Source: Cladophialophora immunda
Lineage: Eukaryota > Ascomycota > Eurotiomycetes > Chaetothyriales > Herpotrichiellaceae
DNA: 64,000 bases
Assembly: GCF_000835495.1 (NCBI RefSeq)
Contig: NW_015622543.1
Span: forward strand, 5,010,619-5,074,618
Reading direction: 5' to 3'
The notes under the pieces are model-generated. The model made no database searches and was not told the DNA's origin. It was given only the letters and a program-made list of their open reading frames with translations. Both the position numbers and the translations under genes were made by a program. Below are positions 45,284-55,765 of this stretch, piece after piece (the first letter of the stretch is position 1; every line of letters begins with the position of its first letter).

Positions 45284-47425
45284 ATGATCAAGAACACGGG
45301 TGTCAGGCGCCGTCGCTATCGGTGTGCCGAAGCATGCAGCACTTGCAAGCGCCGCAAAGAGAAGTGTTCAGGCAACAGACCCTGTGCTCGCTGCATCGAA
45401 CGCGGGGTTCATGTCACTTGTCGATCTGAGCCTCGCCAGCCATCAACGCGTTTTACAGAGTCTTACAATCTCAATCGTGAAGGCTCTGTCGCCGTCGAAT
45501 CAGCCAGTCGAGATCCAAATGTGCAGGACGGACGGCCCCAAGAGTCGCTCTATCCTCTGGGCTTGGTGATGAGCAATGCCTCTACGACTTCCGTTCTCGA
45601 GACATCGCGGCTCATCCAAGACACCAAAGGCAAATACATGTTCATTGGGGATTCCGCAGACCTGTCGCTGCTTCAGAACATTTGCAGTCTTGTCGGGGCA
45701 TCCATTGGACCATGTGCGTTTGTCGAAGACCCCTTCCGGTATCAAATGGTCGAGTCGGCACCGGAGGGCCCGGCGACATGGCTCCATGCGAGAGACCACC
45801 AACATCCTGCCAAACCGAGTTTTGATGAGGCAGTCTATTTGATTCGCCGATATATCATGGCTACGAATTGTGTGCTGGACCTCTTCGACGAAAGCGACCT
45901 CCTGGACAATGTTGCGAATTGGCTTGATAACCATTCGGACCATACGTCTGTCCTAAGTGCAATTTACTACCTCGTGTTCGCCATAGGGGCTCAGACATGT
46001 CCAGAGGATAAAGACGCACTGGCTAAAGTCTACTTTGACTATGGCCGCTATCTCACGGCGTCGTACTTTATGGAGGACCCCATCATTCCAACTGTGCAAG
46101 CATACGCCATGATCACCATGTACCTACTTGGAGCGTCTCGAAGAAATGCTGCATTCATGTATCTCGGGACCGCCGTTCGTGCTGCCTATGCTCTCGGGCT
46201 ACATCGGTCTGATATCGCTGGGCTCTTTACTCCGGCCGAAATCAAAACACGAGAGAGGGTCTGGAAAGTCATGCGTATCCTCGACCTTTTCATGGGCGCC
46301 TCGCTAGGAAGACCTCCTTCGACGGAAGAGACACGTAACACAGAGCTGGACGAGAATTACTCCCCATCAGTAGATCTGTGCGCCATCTTCGAAAAAATCT
46401 TGACCGATATTTATGCAAAGCGAATGATCTCCACCGACACAGTCCAGAAAATCAGTCAGCATCATCGTCGGTGGACAGCGCACTTTCAAACCGGTTTAGA
46501 TACGGACCGAATCAAGGACGAGGAATTTCTCGAGGGCCGACTGCCAAATATTGGCCTGATACACGTCCAAGAGGCGTACTACTGGACCATAATACTTCTC
46601 ACGCGACCGTTCTTCGTGGAATATGTCTCCAGTCGCATTGCACTAAAGTCACAGAACTGCGGTGATGGAGAAAGAAGTCCTGACCCTCTCAGGTCCTCCC
46701 ACCGCATCCAGGTTCATGCATGTGTCAACTCTGCGATAAGCACAGTGAACATGCTGAGAAAGTTACTCGGATTCGATGGGATCCCGAAGAGGCTTCCCTT
46801 TGTTGTCAATTCGATCTTTGTTTCAGGTCTCGTACTGGGCTTGTCCTACTTCGGTGATTTGTACAAGACATATCCTTTAGATGACAGCCTTGGCACCGCA
46901 CTGAAGCTGCTTGCCCTCTTTTCGCAAGACGCTGTCGCTAAAAGGAATCTGGCGATTCTCGAATCGCTGCTAGATGCCTGCAGGATCTATGTCCAGAAGG
47001 AAGCAAAGGAGAACATGGCAATACATTCTCAGCTGGTGAGTGGGATGTTTGGGCAAATTCACACAGAGGATGACAAGGAAGATTCGGGCACGACAAATAC
47101 TCCGGAGGGAGATCAAAGCTCTGTCGGCAATATCGAAGACCAGTTACGTCGACCAGCTGTCTTCAACCGTATGGAACCACATGATGCTACAGACCAGGGA
47201 TTGACCAGTGTATCCACCGTGGGCAGCAGCGGGAGTGTTGGTTTGAACACGCTAGATCGCCCGGAAATCAATAACCTCAATCTAGAGGCGATGGCTGCTC
47301 CTCCTACTTTCCAAGACGACATCTCGATGCTACCTCCTATGTCTCCAAGGACGTTATGGTTCGGCTCCTACGAAGACAATGTGCCTCTCTTTTCGATGAT
47401 CGACGCACGGGATTTTCTGGAATAG
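45284..47425 (+). CDS. Zn2Cys6 (GAL4-type) fungal transcription factor
   Basis: Single exon, 713 residues. The binuclear zinc cluster is complete near the N-terminus: C18-x2-C21-x6-C28-x5-C34-x2-C37-x8-C46, with the basic K-R-R-K-E-K between ligands 2 and 3. The fungal transcription factor middle domain spans about 180-480, including the typical A-Y-A-L-G-L-H-R and R-x-R-V-W-K patterns and a G-A-S-L-G-R-P-P-S motif. The tail is Ser/Asn-rich and ends R-D-F-L-E. This is a nuclear DNA-binding regulator; CGG-containing sites would be expected. It lies 1.5 kb upstream of, and in the same direction as, a Baeyer-Villiger monooxygenase, which makes that gene a candidate target. Confidence 0.9.
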   Translation: MIKNTGVRRRRYRCAEACSTCKRRKEKCSGNRPCARCIERGVHVTCRSEPRQPSTRFTESYNLNREGSVAVESASRDPNVQDGRPQESLYPLGLVMSNASTTSVLETSRLIQDTKGKYMFIGDSADLSLLQNICSLVGASIGPCAFVEDPFRYQMVESAPEGPATWLHARDHQHPAKPSFDEAVYLIRRYIMATNCVLDLFDESDLLDNVANWLDNHSDHTSVLSAIYYLVFAIGAQTCPEDKDALAKVYFDYGRYLTASYFMEDPIIPTVQAYAMITMYLLGASRRNAAFMYLGTAVRAAYALGLHRSDIAGLFTPAEIKTRERVWKVMRILDLFMGASLGRPPSTEETRNTELDENYSPSVDLCAIFEKILTDIYAKRMISTDTVQKISQHHRRWTAHFQTGLDTDRIKDEEFLEGRLPNIGLIHVQEAYYWTIILLTRPFFVEYVSSRIALKSQNCGDGERSPDPLRSSHRIQVHACVNSAISTVNMLRKLLGFDGIPKRLPFVVNSIFVSGLVLGLSYFGDLYKTYPLDDSLGTALKLLALFSQDAVAKRNLAILESLLDACRIYVQKEAKENMAIHSQLVSGMFGQIHTEDDKEDSGTTNTPEGDQSSVGNIEDQLRRPAVFNRMEPHDATDQGLTSVSTVGSSGSVGLNTLDRPEINNLNLEAMAAPPTFQDDISMLPPMSPRTLWFGSYEDNVPLFSMIDARDFLE

Positions 47426-48948
47426 CGGTGACTATTGAGATCGCTTCCCTGATAGGTGGCTCTTCGGCAATTGAAAGCTCGAGAAAACATGTCCATATGA
47501 TGAGACAGTGGCAATATGAATCTCCGGCCAATGGCACACCCGGAGATTGAGCTTTGGGCCTTGTTTACGATTATCACCTAGCGTCTAGGCCACTCTTTGC
47601 CACCCACAAGGTGTGCCGACGTCTGCGCCCATGTCTTGCAGCTATGCAAATCGTCTCATGGCCTCGCTGCCTCTGCTGCATATGAGACAGCCAGGATGGT
47701 CGAACGGCAGGGAGATTCGCCAGTTTGCAGGACAAAGATATGCAGGAACCAACAGATCAGTCAGGAATAGTTCTTGCCACTTGCTGGTCCTTGCTGGCTT
47801 GCAAGCCTGAAATGAAGCTGAATCTATACCTCGCGATCAAGACCTAGGAGCTTCACCGACTGTCTCCCAATTGAGGCATGGACATACAACATCTTGCCAC
47901 GATGTCTTCGGCCTGCCGGCCACTTGAACACTCCCGAGGGACCGTCGACGTGCAATTGCACCATGCGGTCAAGAAAGGCACCTGCGGAGCAGGCCAATGA
48001 CAGGAGTTGCCGAAAAGCCATTATGCTTCCGATGGGACTCCCCCAGATCCCCCACCCCACAGTACATTGCCGACTCCACCTGCCGGATGGTGTCCAGTAT
48101 CGTCCAGGCTGAACGATTCAGGGGCAAAGATTCATCCACGACATCTATGCTGCCCCTAGTACGGGGAAAGCCTCGGCTATGCGGAGGGCTGTGGGGTGGC
48201 TGAGTCGGCCTAACTCGTCATTCTCGATTCCTCGCGGCAGACACCCTAGCCTTGCGGGAGAGTATCAAGCTGGTCCAGTCCATGCAGTCAATCTCACGGG
48301 CGGCCCTGCACCAAGGGATTCCACTAATGGAGCATGATTCGAGTGGTGACCCCTAACACGATCTTGATGGCTGTTCTGCTGTGATCGACCTGTGCATGCG
48401 TTCTACAAAGCTTTGGCCCACTAGTTTCGTTGCTGGTGAGAGCGGTACCAAGCTACGAGACGTCTGATGCTCGCACGTATCCTCCAAATGAGATCGCCAT
48501 CGGATGGCCTCGGGAGAGGACTGCGTTTCGGATATCCATCATGTTTTACTGATGGTTGTGGAGTCTTCTGATTTTCCCGGACGTGATCAAGTCGTTCAAC
48601 CTTGATTCGACATGGCGGCAGCGTCCAATATGAGGGGCATCAGTCTTCCATCAGGCCGAGCATATGTGAGGTTCATTGGCAGCTAGGGTCTTTGTTCGTG
48701 TTCTCGCACAGTACCCCCTTATCCCTCCGTCGGCAATGCTATTGATTGGGCAGAGAAGTGAACTCGCCATTTCGTCTATCAATACCATCTGGTACTTAAA
48801 GCATGAAGCTCTCGACACTGGAATCCAGCATGTGCTTTCAGGATCCTGTGATTTCATCGAAAACGCGTCCAAAATCTTTCCTTCCAATTCCTCTTGAACA
48901 CTTCAGTTCGAAATCCACCACGCTGCTCTCGTCCCCGAAACACCTGAG
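47426..48948. promoter_or_regulatory. Long upstream region of the Baeyer-Villiger monooxygenase gene
   Basis: About 1.52 kb without convincing genes. A CGG-N4-CCG arrangement (47909-47919 region) is the sort of site a Zn2Cys6 factor might bind. A minus-strand frame at 47824-48060 is open for 78 codons but unrecognisable. Confidence 0.4.
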
Positions 48949-50721
48949 ATGGGCTCTTTACCAACCCCCATTGAACTCGATGCGCTCATCGTAGGGGCTG
49001 GCTTTGGTGGAGTCTACCAACTGAAAAGACTGCGTGAGGAAGGCTACAAGGTCAAGATCGTCGACAGCGCTTCGAACTGGGGCGGTGTCTGGTACTGGAA
49101 CCGATACCCGGGCGCCCGCGTGGACAGCACGATCCCTCACTACGAGTTCTCCGACCCTTTGCTCTGGAGGGACTGGCGCTGGAAGCAGCGGTTCCCCGGC
49201 AGCGCCGAACTTCGAGATTACTTCGCCTTCGTTGCAAAGAGATGGGATCTAGACAGGGATGCCATATTCAATACCATGGTGACCGCAGCCACCTGGAATG
49301 ATGAGACCGCCAAATGGCACGTCACCACTCAGACAGGCCAAAGCTTTGTTGCAAAGTACCTCCTGCTCAACACCGGGTTTTCGGCAAAGAGACATATCCC
49401 CGACTGGCCCGGCATCGAGAAGTTCCGCGGGACCTTTGTTCACCCTTCCTACTGGCCCAAAGAAGAACCCGACCTGGCGGGCAAGAACATCGCGGTGATT
49501 GGAACTGGATCGACCGGTGTCCAACTCGCTCAGGAGTTGAGCAAGGTGGCCAAGGACTTTGTGCTGTTCCAGCGGACTCCGAACCTGGCCCTGCCGATGA
49601 AACAGGTCGAGTATAGTGGCGACGAGCAGACTGTGCCGCACAAGGAGTACCCAGACCTCTTTGCGGAACGGTTGACTTCGTTCAGCGGGTTCACGTTCAA
49701 CTTTCTGCCGCGGGCCACGTTTGACGACACGCCCGAACAGAGGAGGCAGACGTACGAGGAGCTCTGGGCCAAGGGGGACTTCCACTTCTGGCTGGCGACC
49801 TACTACGACATGCTCTTCACCCAGGAGGCCAACAAGGAGGCGTACGAGTTCTGGAAGGCCAAGGTGCGGGCGCGCATCCACGACCCGGCGCTGCAAGAGT
49901 CGCTCGCGCCCGAGATCCAGCCGCACGCGTTCGGCTGCAAGCGCATCTCGCTGGAGAACGGCTACTACGAGATCTTCAACCGGCCCAACGTGACGCTGGT
50001 CGACATGAAGCGCACGCCCATCGCCGAGTTCACCGAGCGCGGCATCCGCACCGGCGACGGCCGCGACTTCGAGCTCGACTACATCGTCTGCGCGACGGGC
50101 TTCGACGCCCTCACCGGCGGCCTCAAGCAGATCGACATCGCCGGCGTCGGCGGCCAGAAGCTCGCCCACAAGTGGGACAAGGGCACAAAGACCTACCTGG
50201 GCCTCTGCGTCGCCGGCTTCCCCAACATGTTCTTCACCTACGGGCCCCAGGCCCCGACCGCCTTCTGCAACGGCCCCACCTGCGCCGAGTTGCAGGGCGA
50301 GTGGATCGTGCACATGGTCAAGGACATGGACGCCGCCGGCCTCAGGAAGATCGTGGCCAACCCGGACGTCGAGGACCAGTGGGCGCAGGATGTCTGGAAG
50401 CTCGCCAACGCGACGCTGCTGCCAACCACCAAGTCGGTAAGTTTCTGCACTCTGCACACAGTGACTTTCTTTTCCCGTCTCCTCCCTGCCCGCCTGGACT
50501 GCCCTCTCTTGTTCCTATCTAGCTTCTCCTTTCGATTTTCTTTGTTGGCACTTGCTATCTACTAGAATTCTCCGGCTGACGAGTGTTGGTAGTGGTACAT
50601 GGGAGACAATATTCCCGGCAAGCCAAGGGAACCGCTTATCTACCTCGGCGGAGTGGGGACTTACTACAAGACCATCAATGAGTGTGCACAGGAAGGTTAC
50701 AAGGGATTTACACGCGTGTAA
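48949..50721 (+). CDS. Baeyer-Villiger monooxygenase (FAD/NADPH, type I)
   Basis: Two exons, 48949-50436 and 50593-50721 (donor GTAAGT, acceptor TTGGTAG, 156 nt, phase 0), give 538 residues. FAD Rossmann motif G16-x-G-x-x-G21, the N-W-G-G-V-W-Y-W-N-R-Y-P-G-A-R-V-D motif of cyclohexanone-monooxygenase relatives, the BVMO fingerprint F159-x-G-x3-H-x3-W-P170, and NADPH Rossmann G185-T-G-S-T-G190 are all intact. It would insert oxygen next to a ketone using NADPH and O2, giving an ester or lactone; the ketone is unknown. The last exon supplies the C-terminal lid (P-L-I-Y-L-G-G-V-G-T-Y-Y-K). From about 49,840 onward the gene becomes much richer in G/C-ending codons than its first half. Confidence 0.93.
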
Positions 50722-51038
50722 CGTCCGTTGGAGAGACTGCAGGGCTAGCCATAGTCTCGTGTGGAGGTAGAAGGTCTGCTTTGACAATTTCATAAACAGC
50801 ATACTAGTGTCTCCGTTTCCTCCTGTCAATGTCATGCCAATATGCTATGTGTTGCAACCTTTTTAATGCGTAAAGTCCACCGTCGTTGAGATACCGTCCC
50901 TCTTTTGTCGAACGCCTTAAGCCCAGCACTCCAGGTCCGCCGCTAATGATACAGGGTATCGCCGATCCTTCAACCTCGTACTTGGACCCCCATGTGACCC
51001 CCATGTGGCTTCCGCAGAGGGCCAACCAGACAATCTGG
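50722..51038. other. Convergent 3' region of the BVMO and RPB11 genes
   Basis: About 317 bp between converging genes. No coding signal was seen. Confidence 0.4.
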
Positions 51039-52653
51039 TCACTGCCCGTGCTGTGCACCGCCAACCATCTTTCTCAGTTCGTACTCACGAGTAAAGTTGG
51101 TCTTGAGGACGTCCAGGTCGTGGACCAAGTCGCGGGAACTGGCCAGCACGGCTTCCTTGGGGGTGATTTCGCCGTCGGTTTGGACACGAAGTTCGAACTT
51201 GGCAAAGAGAGGATGCGGGATCTGGAGGAGTTGCGTTAGAATCCTTGTGATTCCTGGCTCTTTTCATTGCTTACCCGATAGGCGGCAAAGGTGACGTGGC
51301 TGTTCTTCAGGAGCTTGTCGCGGAGAAGGTTGGCAAGGGTGTGGTCTTCCTTGTTGAAGGTGAAAATGGTAGTGTTTGGAGTACCTGGAGAATAGAGATT
51401 AGTGGCGTCAAAGCTGCACGCAGACGCAAGCACCCACGAGTGTCGATCTTCTCTTCAATCTTCTTCTCGTCGTCTCCAAGAAGGAAGGCTTCAGTGCTAT
51501 AGAACATCAGTCAGGGTGTGTCAGCCTACACCTTGAACCCGCAAAGCAAGTAAACATGTTATGCAGTAGACACTCGTGGGTGTCCAAGAGGAGAAGATGC
51601 GGAGGATGCGATCCAAGTCGTCTGTCTTCGTAAGTGCGCACCATTCAAGTCTGTTGATCTCCTCATGATGCATTTGCTCCATTTGGAAAAACTGATAACG
51701 ACGATTCGCCGGGTGGTGTCTCCAAGCCGAGCCATCAATTGGATAGCCACCCGGACCGGCGCCAGGGTATGGGCTGTGGTTCGGGCGTGCCTTGGCGGGC
51801 GAAGCCAGCGAAGCCGGGTCAGGCACAGAAGGCGGCCCAGGATCTTCCATATCAGTCATTTCGACGATGTCCTTGGTAGTAGTCTTGGTGTCGGTAATCC
51901 CACTGCTATGAAATTGTGTCAAAACAAGTCGAGGTTTCCTTGGTCTGACTGAGTCCAGGTCCAGATTCCAGAAATGATCCAGGTCCATAGGCCAGAGTAG
52001 GCGCGACCGTGGGGGAACGGGAACTTACGTGGCCGGGATGTTGACACTATTCGTGTCAACTCCAGAATTGACGCTTCCCAAGTGTTTATTTTTTGGATGG
52101 TTAGGCCAGAGCTGGCTCTCAACAGGGACAAGCTGGCCGGAGGACATTCGTCTAGGTGAGAGGGTAGTCGCCTTGGGGGGTGTCTTATCCCCCGGGGCCG
52201 CAGCCTGGTTGGGTGAGGTATCCGACATGAATGATGACATCTTCTCTGACGGGACGAGCTTCAAACGCGGTCCTTAGGAATGATGAAGGGCCGAGGAAGG
52301 ATAGATTGCTGGGGAGGCAGTGGGTGGCCGAGGTGAGGTCTGAATTCAAAGCGGTAGACAAGGACGCCAAGACCAAGGTTCTTTGAGGCAGGCAGTTTTC
52401 CAGGAAACGATCACGGCAGCCAACATGTCTTTCGAGCGAAACGCCGTCCAAATGTATCAACCAGCCGTTTGAGCTAAATTGAAAAGGGTCGGAAGATGTT
52501 TGCTCCCTGGCTCGTTTCTTTGTGCGCGGCTCAACCACTTTTAACCTCCTTTCTCCTCGCCCTCCAACCAGCGAAATTCGACAAAGACATCGAGAGAGCG
52601 CAATATCGCGAACATGAAAGAAACCTGAGAACATACCGATCGGGGGCGTTCAT
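51039..52653 (-). CDS. RPB11: RNA polymerase II subunit Rpb11 with a 1.14-kb first intron
   Basis: Alpha-like subunit that dimerises with Rpb3 in Pol II assembly. Exon 1 is tiny, 52653-52637 (M-N-A-P-D plus two bases, donor GTATGT). Exons 2-4 are 51496-51438, 51384-51275 and 51221-51039. The product is 122 residues, as expected for the family: M-N-A-P-D-R followed by [35 protein letters not shown] and E-Y-E-L-R-K-M. Phases match at every junction and the M-N-A-P-D-R start is characteristic of fungal Rpb11. Introns 2 and 3 are 53 nt each, while intron 1 is 1,140 nt and contains a second spliced ORF on the same strand. A fallback start at 51507 (M-F-Y-S-T-E-A-F) would avoid the long intron but fits the family worse. 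Confidence 0.85.
51521..52240 (-). CDS. Putative gene nested in the RPB11 first intron (198 aa, unknown)
   Basis: Two exons, 52240-52029 and 51905-51521 (donor GTAAGT, acceptor CATAG, 123 nt, phase 2). First ATG context [12 protein letters not shown] at 52228 is an alternative start. The protein is Pro/Ser/Thr-rich and acidic early (V-N-S-G-V-D-T-N-S), then has a Gly/Pro patch [13 protein letters not shown] and a possibly ordered segment [21 protein letters not shown] recognise no family. It sits wholly within RPB11 intron 1 on the same strand, stopping 24 nt before the next RPB11 exon, so its own terminator would lie in RPB11. A splice from about 51629 into RPB11 exon 2 is also phase-compatible, so it may instead be alternative 5' exons. 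The C-terminus is uncertain. Confidence 0.45.
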
Positions 52654-53407
52654 ACTGTCAAACCAAGCGAGAAAGTATCCAAAAAGGTCCAAAAGAGACA
52701 AGGGGAAGCAAGAGATTCCGAGTTAGATGGGCAAGAAAGGGGCGTCGTAGGAGGCTGTCAAGATTAAAAGTGTTGCCAGATGGATAAGAAGCGAAAAGAT
52801 AGATACCAAGTCGAAGGATGCGAGGGAACAGCAACGAGACGACGACGACGAGATCGAACGAGGTCCTCTTCTTCACTTCTCGCCTCGTTCATTTGAAAAG
52901 TCGGACTCGAGGGACCGGCAGACAAACCGTACAAAGTTGCCAAGATCCACGTGACTATCAAACAACTGACGACTCCGAGCTGACGCGCCGACAAACGCAG
53001 TTTTCGCTCAATGCAGGGGCAGAGTTCACCCAACGACATCTCCGCGGCATGAGGCATGGATCCTCCAACTCGGTCCCCTTGGTCGATCTCCGATTCTCGT
53101 CCTCGAAACGAATTGGATTGACTCCTCCTAAGCCTGGTTTCGGTCCCATGGAACCTTCCATTCGCTGACTGCTGGCTGAGAATTCAGCAATGCTGTCACG
53201 CCTTTTGCGATACGAAAACGGTGGTCAAACAGCTGCACTTTAAGCTGTATGCGGGGATTTGCAATTCGACTGCTTATTGTTCCTTTGACAAGAATTCTGC
53301 GAAAGACCCTACGTCTCTAAAACTGTGCAGTTGTTTCTCCTTTTCAGAGGGACCAGCTCCTGTGCAACGTCGTTGCGAGCCTCGTCTCGTTAGAAGCTGG
53401 CTTAAGC
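52654..53407. promoter_or_regulatory. Divergent promoter region of RPB11 and the nitronate monooxygenase
   Basis: About 750 bp between the RPB11 start and the nitronate monooxygenase start. Only short frames without features. Confidence 0.4.
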
Positions 53408-54469
53408 ATGCCGCCCAATGCGCTTCACCATGACTACCCGTGGACATCTCCCGATCTCCCCTTGGTCGTATCCGCACCCATGATGAAAATTACCATGGGT
53501 CGTCTGGCAGTTTCTGTGTCCGCAAACGGCGGGATTGGTTTCCTGGCAGGCGGATTCGACCTGTCTTCCCTACTACAGAACCTCTCTGAAGCAGCGGAAT
53601 ATGCAAAATCTACAAATGTACATCTCCACAACGGATTGCTCCCAATCGGCGTGGGTGTCCAGAACTGGGGCAGCTCTCTCCCACTTCTGACCCAGGCCCT
53701 CGAGAAACATCCCGTCGCTGCGGTATGGTTCTTCGCGCCCACCCACCTCAGCGATCTCCTCGACTGGGCGAAATCCATCCGGCACCTCACCAACGAGCGC
53801 ACCAAGATCTGGGTCCAGGTCGGCACCGTGGCCGAGGCAATCGAAGTCGCCAAGACGACGAAACCGGATGTCTTGATCGTGCAGGGTTCGGATTCGGGCG
53901 GCCATGGACTCGCGCAGCGGGCGAGTTTGCTCACGCTGTTACCCGAAGTGATAGATTCGTTTGAGAGGGAAGAGATCGATATCCCGGTGCTTGCGGCCGG
54001 TGGGATCATGGACGGAAGAGGGGCCGCGGCGGCGTTGGCACTGGGCGCTGACGGCGTGTGTTTGGGCACGAGGTTTCTCGCATGCGAGGAAGCGGTCATC
54101 GCCAAGGGCTATCAAGACGAAGTATTGAGAGTTACCGACGGCGGCACAAGCACCGTCTCGACCACCATTTACGACACCGTCAGAGGCATTCACGGATGGC
54201 CGCAGGCGTATACTGGCCGAGGCGTGGTGAATCGGACATATCTAGACGCAGTGCACGGCATGGGGGATATGGAGAACGTAGAGCTGTACAACGAGGCGGT
54301 CAAGATGGGCGATGCAGGCTGGGGCCCGGAAGGGAGGATGACCACCTACGCGGGCACGGGGATAGGATTGGTGAGAGAGATCATGTCGGCGGGGGACATC
54401 GTGCGAAGTGTCCAGCAAGAAGCGATCCAGGTTCTACAAAAGTCTGCCTCGAAATACGGGAAGACGTGA
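53408..54469 (+). CDS. Nitronate monooxygenase (2-nitropropane dioxygenase family)
   Basis: Single exon, 353 residues, FMN-dependent TIM-barrel enzyme that oxidises alkyl nitronates such as propionate-3-nitronate to carbonyl and nitrite, a detoxification step in fungi. Landmarks: P-L-V-V-S-A-P-M early in the barrel, A-N-G-G-I-G-F-L-A-G-G, the FMN-binding G-S-D-S-G-G-H-G, A-A-G-G-I-M-D-G-R-G-A-A-A-A-L-A-L-G-A-D-G-V-C-L-G-T-R-F, and T-Y-A-G-T-G near the C-terminus. Length and order match class I fungal members. No signal peptide. Confidence 0.9.
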   Translation: MPPNALHHDYPWTSPDLPLVVSAPMMKITMGRLAVSVSANGGIGFLAGGFDLSSLLQNLSEAAEYAKSTNVHLHNGLLPIGVGVQNWGSSLPLLTQALEKHPVAAVWFFAPTHLSDLLDWAKSIRHLTNERTKIWVQVGTVAEAIEVAKTTKPDVLIVQGSDSGGHGLAQRASLLTLLPEVIDSFEREEIDIPVLAAGGIMDGRGAAAALALGADGVCLGTRFLACEEAVIAKGYQDEVLRVTDGGTSTVSTTIYDTVRGIHGWPQAYTGRGVVNRTYLDAVHGMGDMENVELYNEAVKMGDAGWGPEGRMTTYAGTGIGLVREIMSAGDIVRSVQQEAIQVLQKSASKYGKT

Positions 54470-54788
54470 CGAAGAATATTTCTCCCTGTATCTTCGGTAT
54501 GAAGGATCGGTTGCAGACTATTTGTTCGGCTGTTTCGTTTCGTCATGCCAGGGCCTGTACCTCCAAGCCATCAAGGCCCTGTCAGGCGTTGTTGCACTGT
54601 ATACAGAGTATTTCCTCGGTGTGAATATCCCTTTAACGTATTCTCTCAGCTCAAACAAACGACATCGACGCGCTCGGTTCCTCGATCGCCTCCGGCCTCT
54701 TTGCTTTGCTTGATCATAACTCTCGAGTGCGGCGTTTTTTTGGAGAAAAAAAAAGGAGCCCCGTAGTCGATTGAGCAGACCTCTCTTC
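54470..54788. other. Convergent 3' region
   Basis: About 320 bp between the nitronate monooxygenase and LSM5. An A-rich run near 54743-54753 is visible. No coding signal. Confidence 0.45.
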
Positions 54789-55765
54789 TCATGATGCCGC
54801 CGCAGGGACTGGCCCTTCTCCGCCCGGTATCAACTATCCACGGAATCAGCCAGTCGACTACGTTGAACGCACACCGCTCGAAGAGCGTGCAAGGGAAAGA
54901 GGAGGGAAAGAAATGGAAGGAGAAGAAAAAGAATCCCTTTGATGAGCAGCGCTGTGGAAAGGGGGTGCAATGCATGGGGCTGGAAAGAAACAAATTGTGG
55001 TCTTCGCGAGTGTGCTTACCATGCAGATGTTGTTCCCGTTCAGCAGAATCTTGGGCAGCCGCGTTTGAGCGCCGGTGTAGTCACTTGTTCCAAACGTCAG
55101 TCTCTCCTCGTTCGGATGTCTGGGTGGACCAAAGTGTCGACCAAAGTGGGAGTAGCGGACGAGGACAATGCCGATGGAGGGGGACAGAGAAGAGGGACAG
55201 ACTTACAATTCAATCACATCCTCCAGGACCATGTCTATACACACCGAAGGAAAGTTACATAGTTAGCTGGATTGTCTCGTTCTTCATGATATACTGCCAT
55301 CCTCCACTCTCTCGTGTGGGCCGTGTGCCAGAATAGACGGTCGCGCGCATACTTACTGACATAGTCGTCGAACCCGATCAATGTGCCGGCGAATTCTGCA
55401 AACCGGGTAATTCAAAGTCAGTCAAACCGCGGAACCTGGATTGGCAAGGCGAAGATCTCCGCGACAGAATCGACGGCGGGAGGTGGATGTCTAATGAGAG
55501 ACCCGATGCAGTGACCAAGGTGTGCCGGTTGACAAGCCACCGCGAGGTTTTCTGGACTGGCGCGCGAATTCGACGACTTGAGACTGGGATTCCCCGTACC
55601 TTTATCGCCTTTCATGACGATCCAGATCCTCGAGCCGACACACTTGTCGATCAGTTCTGTTCCCAATAAACGTGGTTAGCGATTGCCTATTGCACTCGTC
55701 CGTGGACAGGGGCCAATGCCCGTGAAAATATGGAATATACCTAACGGCAGTAATTGTGATGCCAT
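54789..55765 (-). CDS. LSM5: Sm-like protein Lsm5 (six exons, 85 aa)
   Basis: Subunit of the Lsm1-7 (cytoplasmic mRNA decay) and Ls m2-8 (nuclear, U6 snRNA) rings. Exons: 55765-55741, 55656-55600, 55395-55357, 55234-55207, 55083-55020, 54833-54789; introns 84, 204, 122, 123 and 186 nt. All phases agree. Product starts M-A-S-Q-L-L-P-L-E-L-I-D-K-C and contains the Sm1 motif ([28 protein letters not shown] written across exons 2-4) and the Sm2 motif (L-L-N-G-N-N-I-C-M-L-I-P-G-G). All exons are below 65 nt, exon 4 only 28 nt, so no single exon looks like a gene. The exon 5 acceptor (AACAAG) is inferred from phase and the E-F-D-Y consensus. Confidence 0.88.

Noticed and set aside
47824..48060. Minus-strand 78-codon frame in the BVMO upstream region
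   Set aside because: Protein-like in places but no homologous motif or splice context could be recognised.
49249..50457. 402-codon open frame antisense to the BVMO
   Set aside because: It mirrors the GC-rich codon pattern of the real gene, has low-complexity Val/Leu/Gly/Arg composition, and matches no family; the sense strand has every BVMO motif.
51438..51507. RPB11 starting at the ATG at 51507
   Set aside because: It gives M-F-Y-S-T-E-A-F, unlike the family, and this ATG lies within a good branch/acceptor region; the exon at 52637-52653 supplies the expected M-N-A-P-D-R in phase. Kept only as a fallback.
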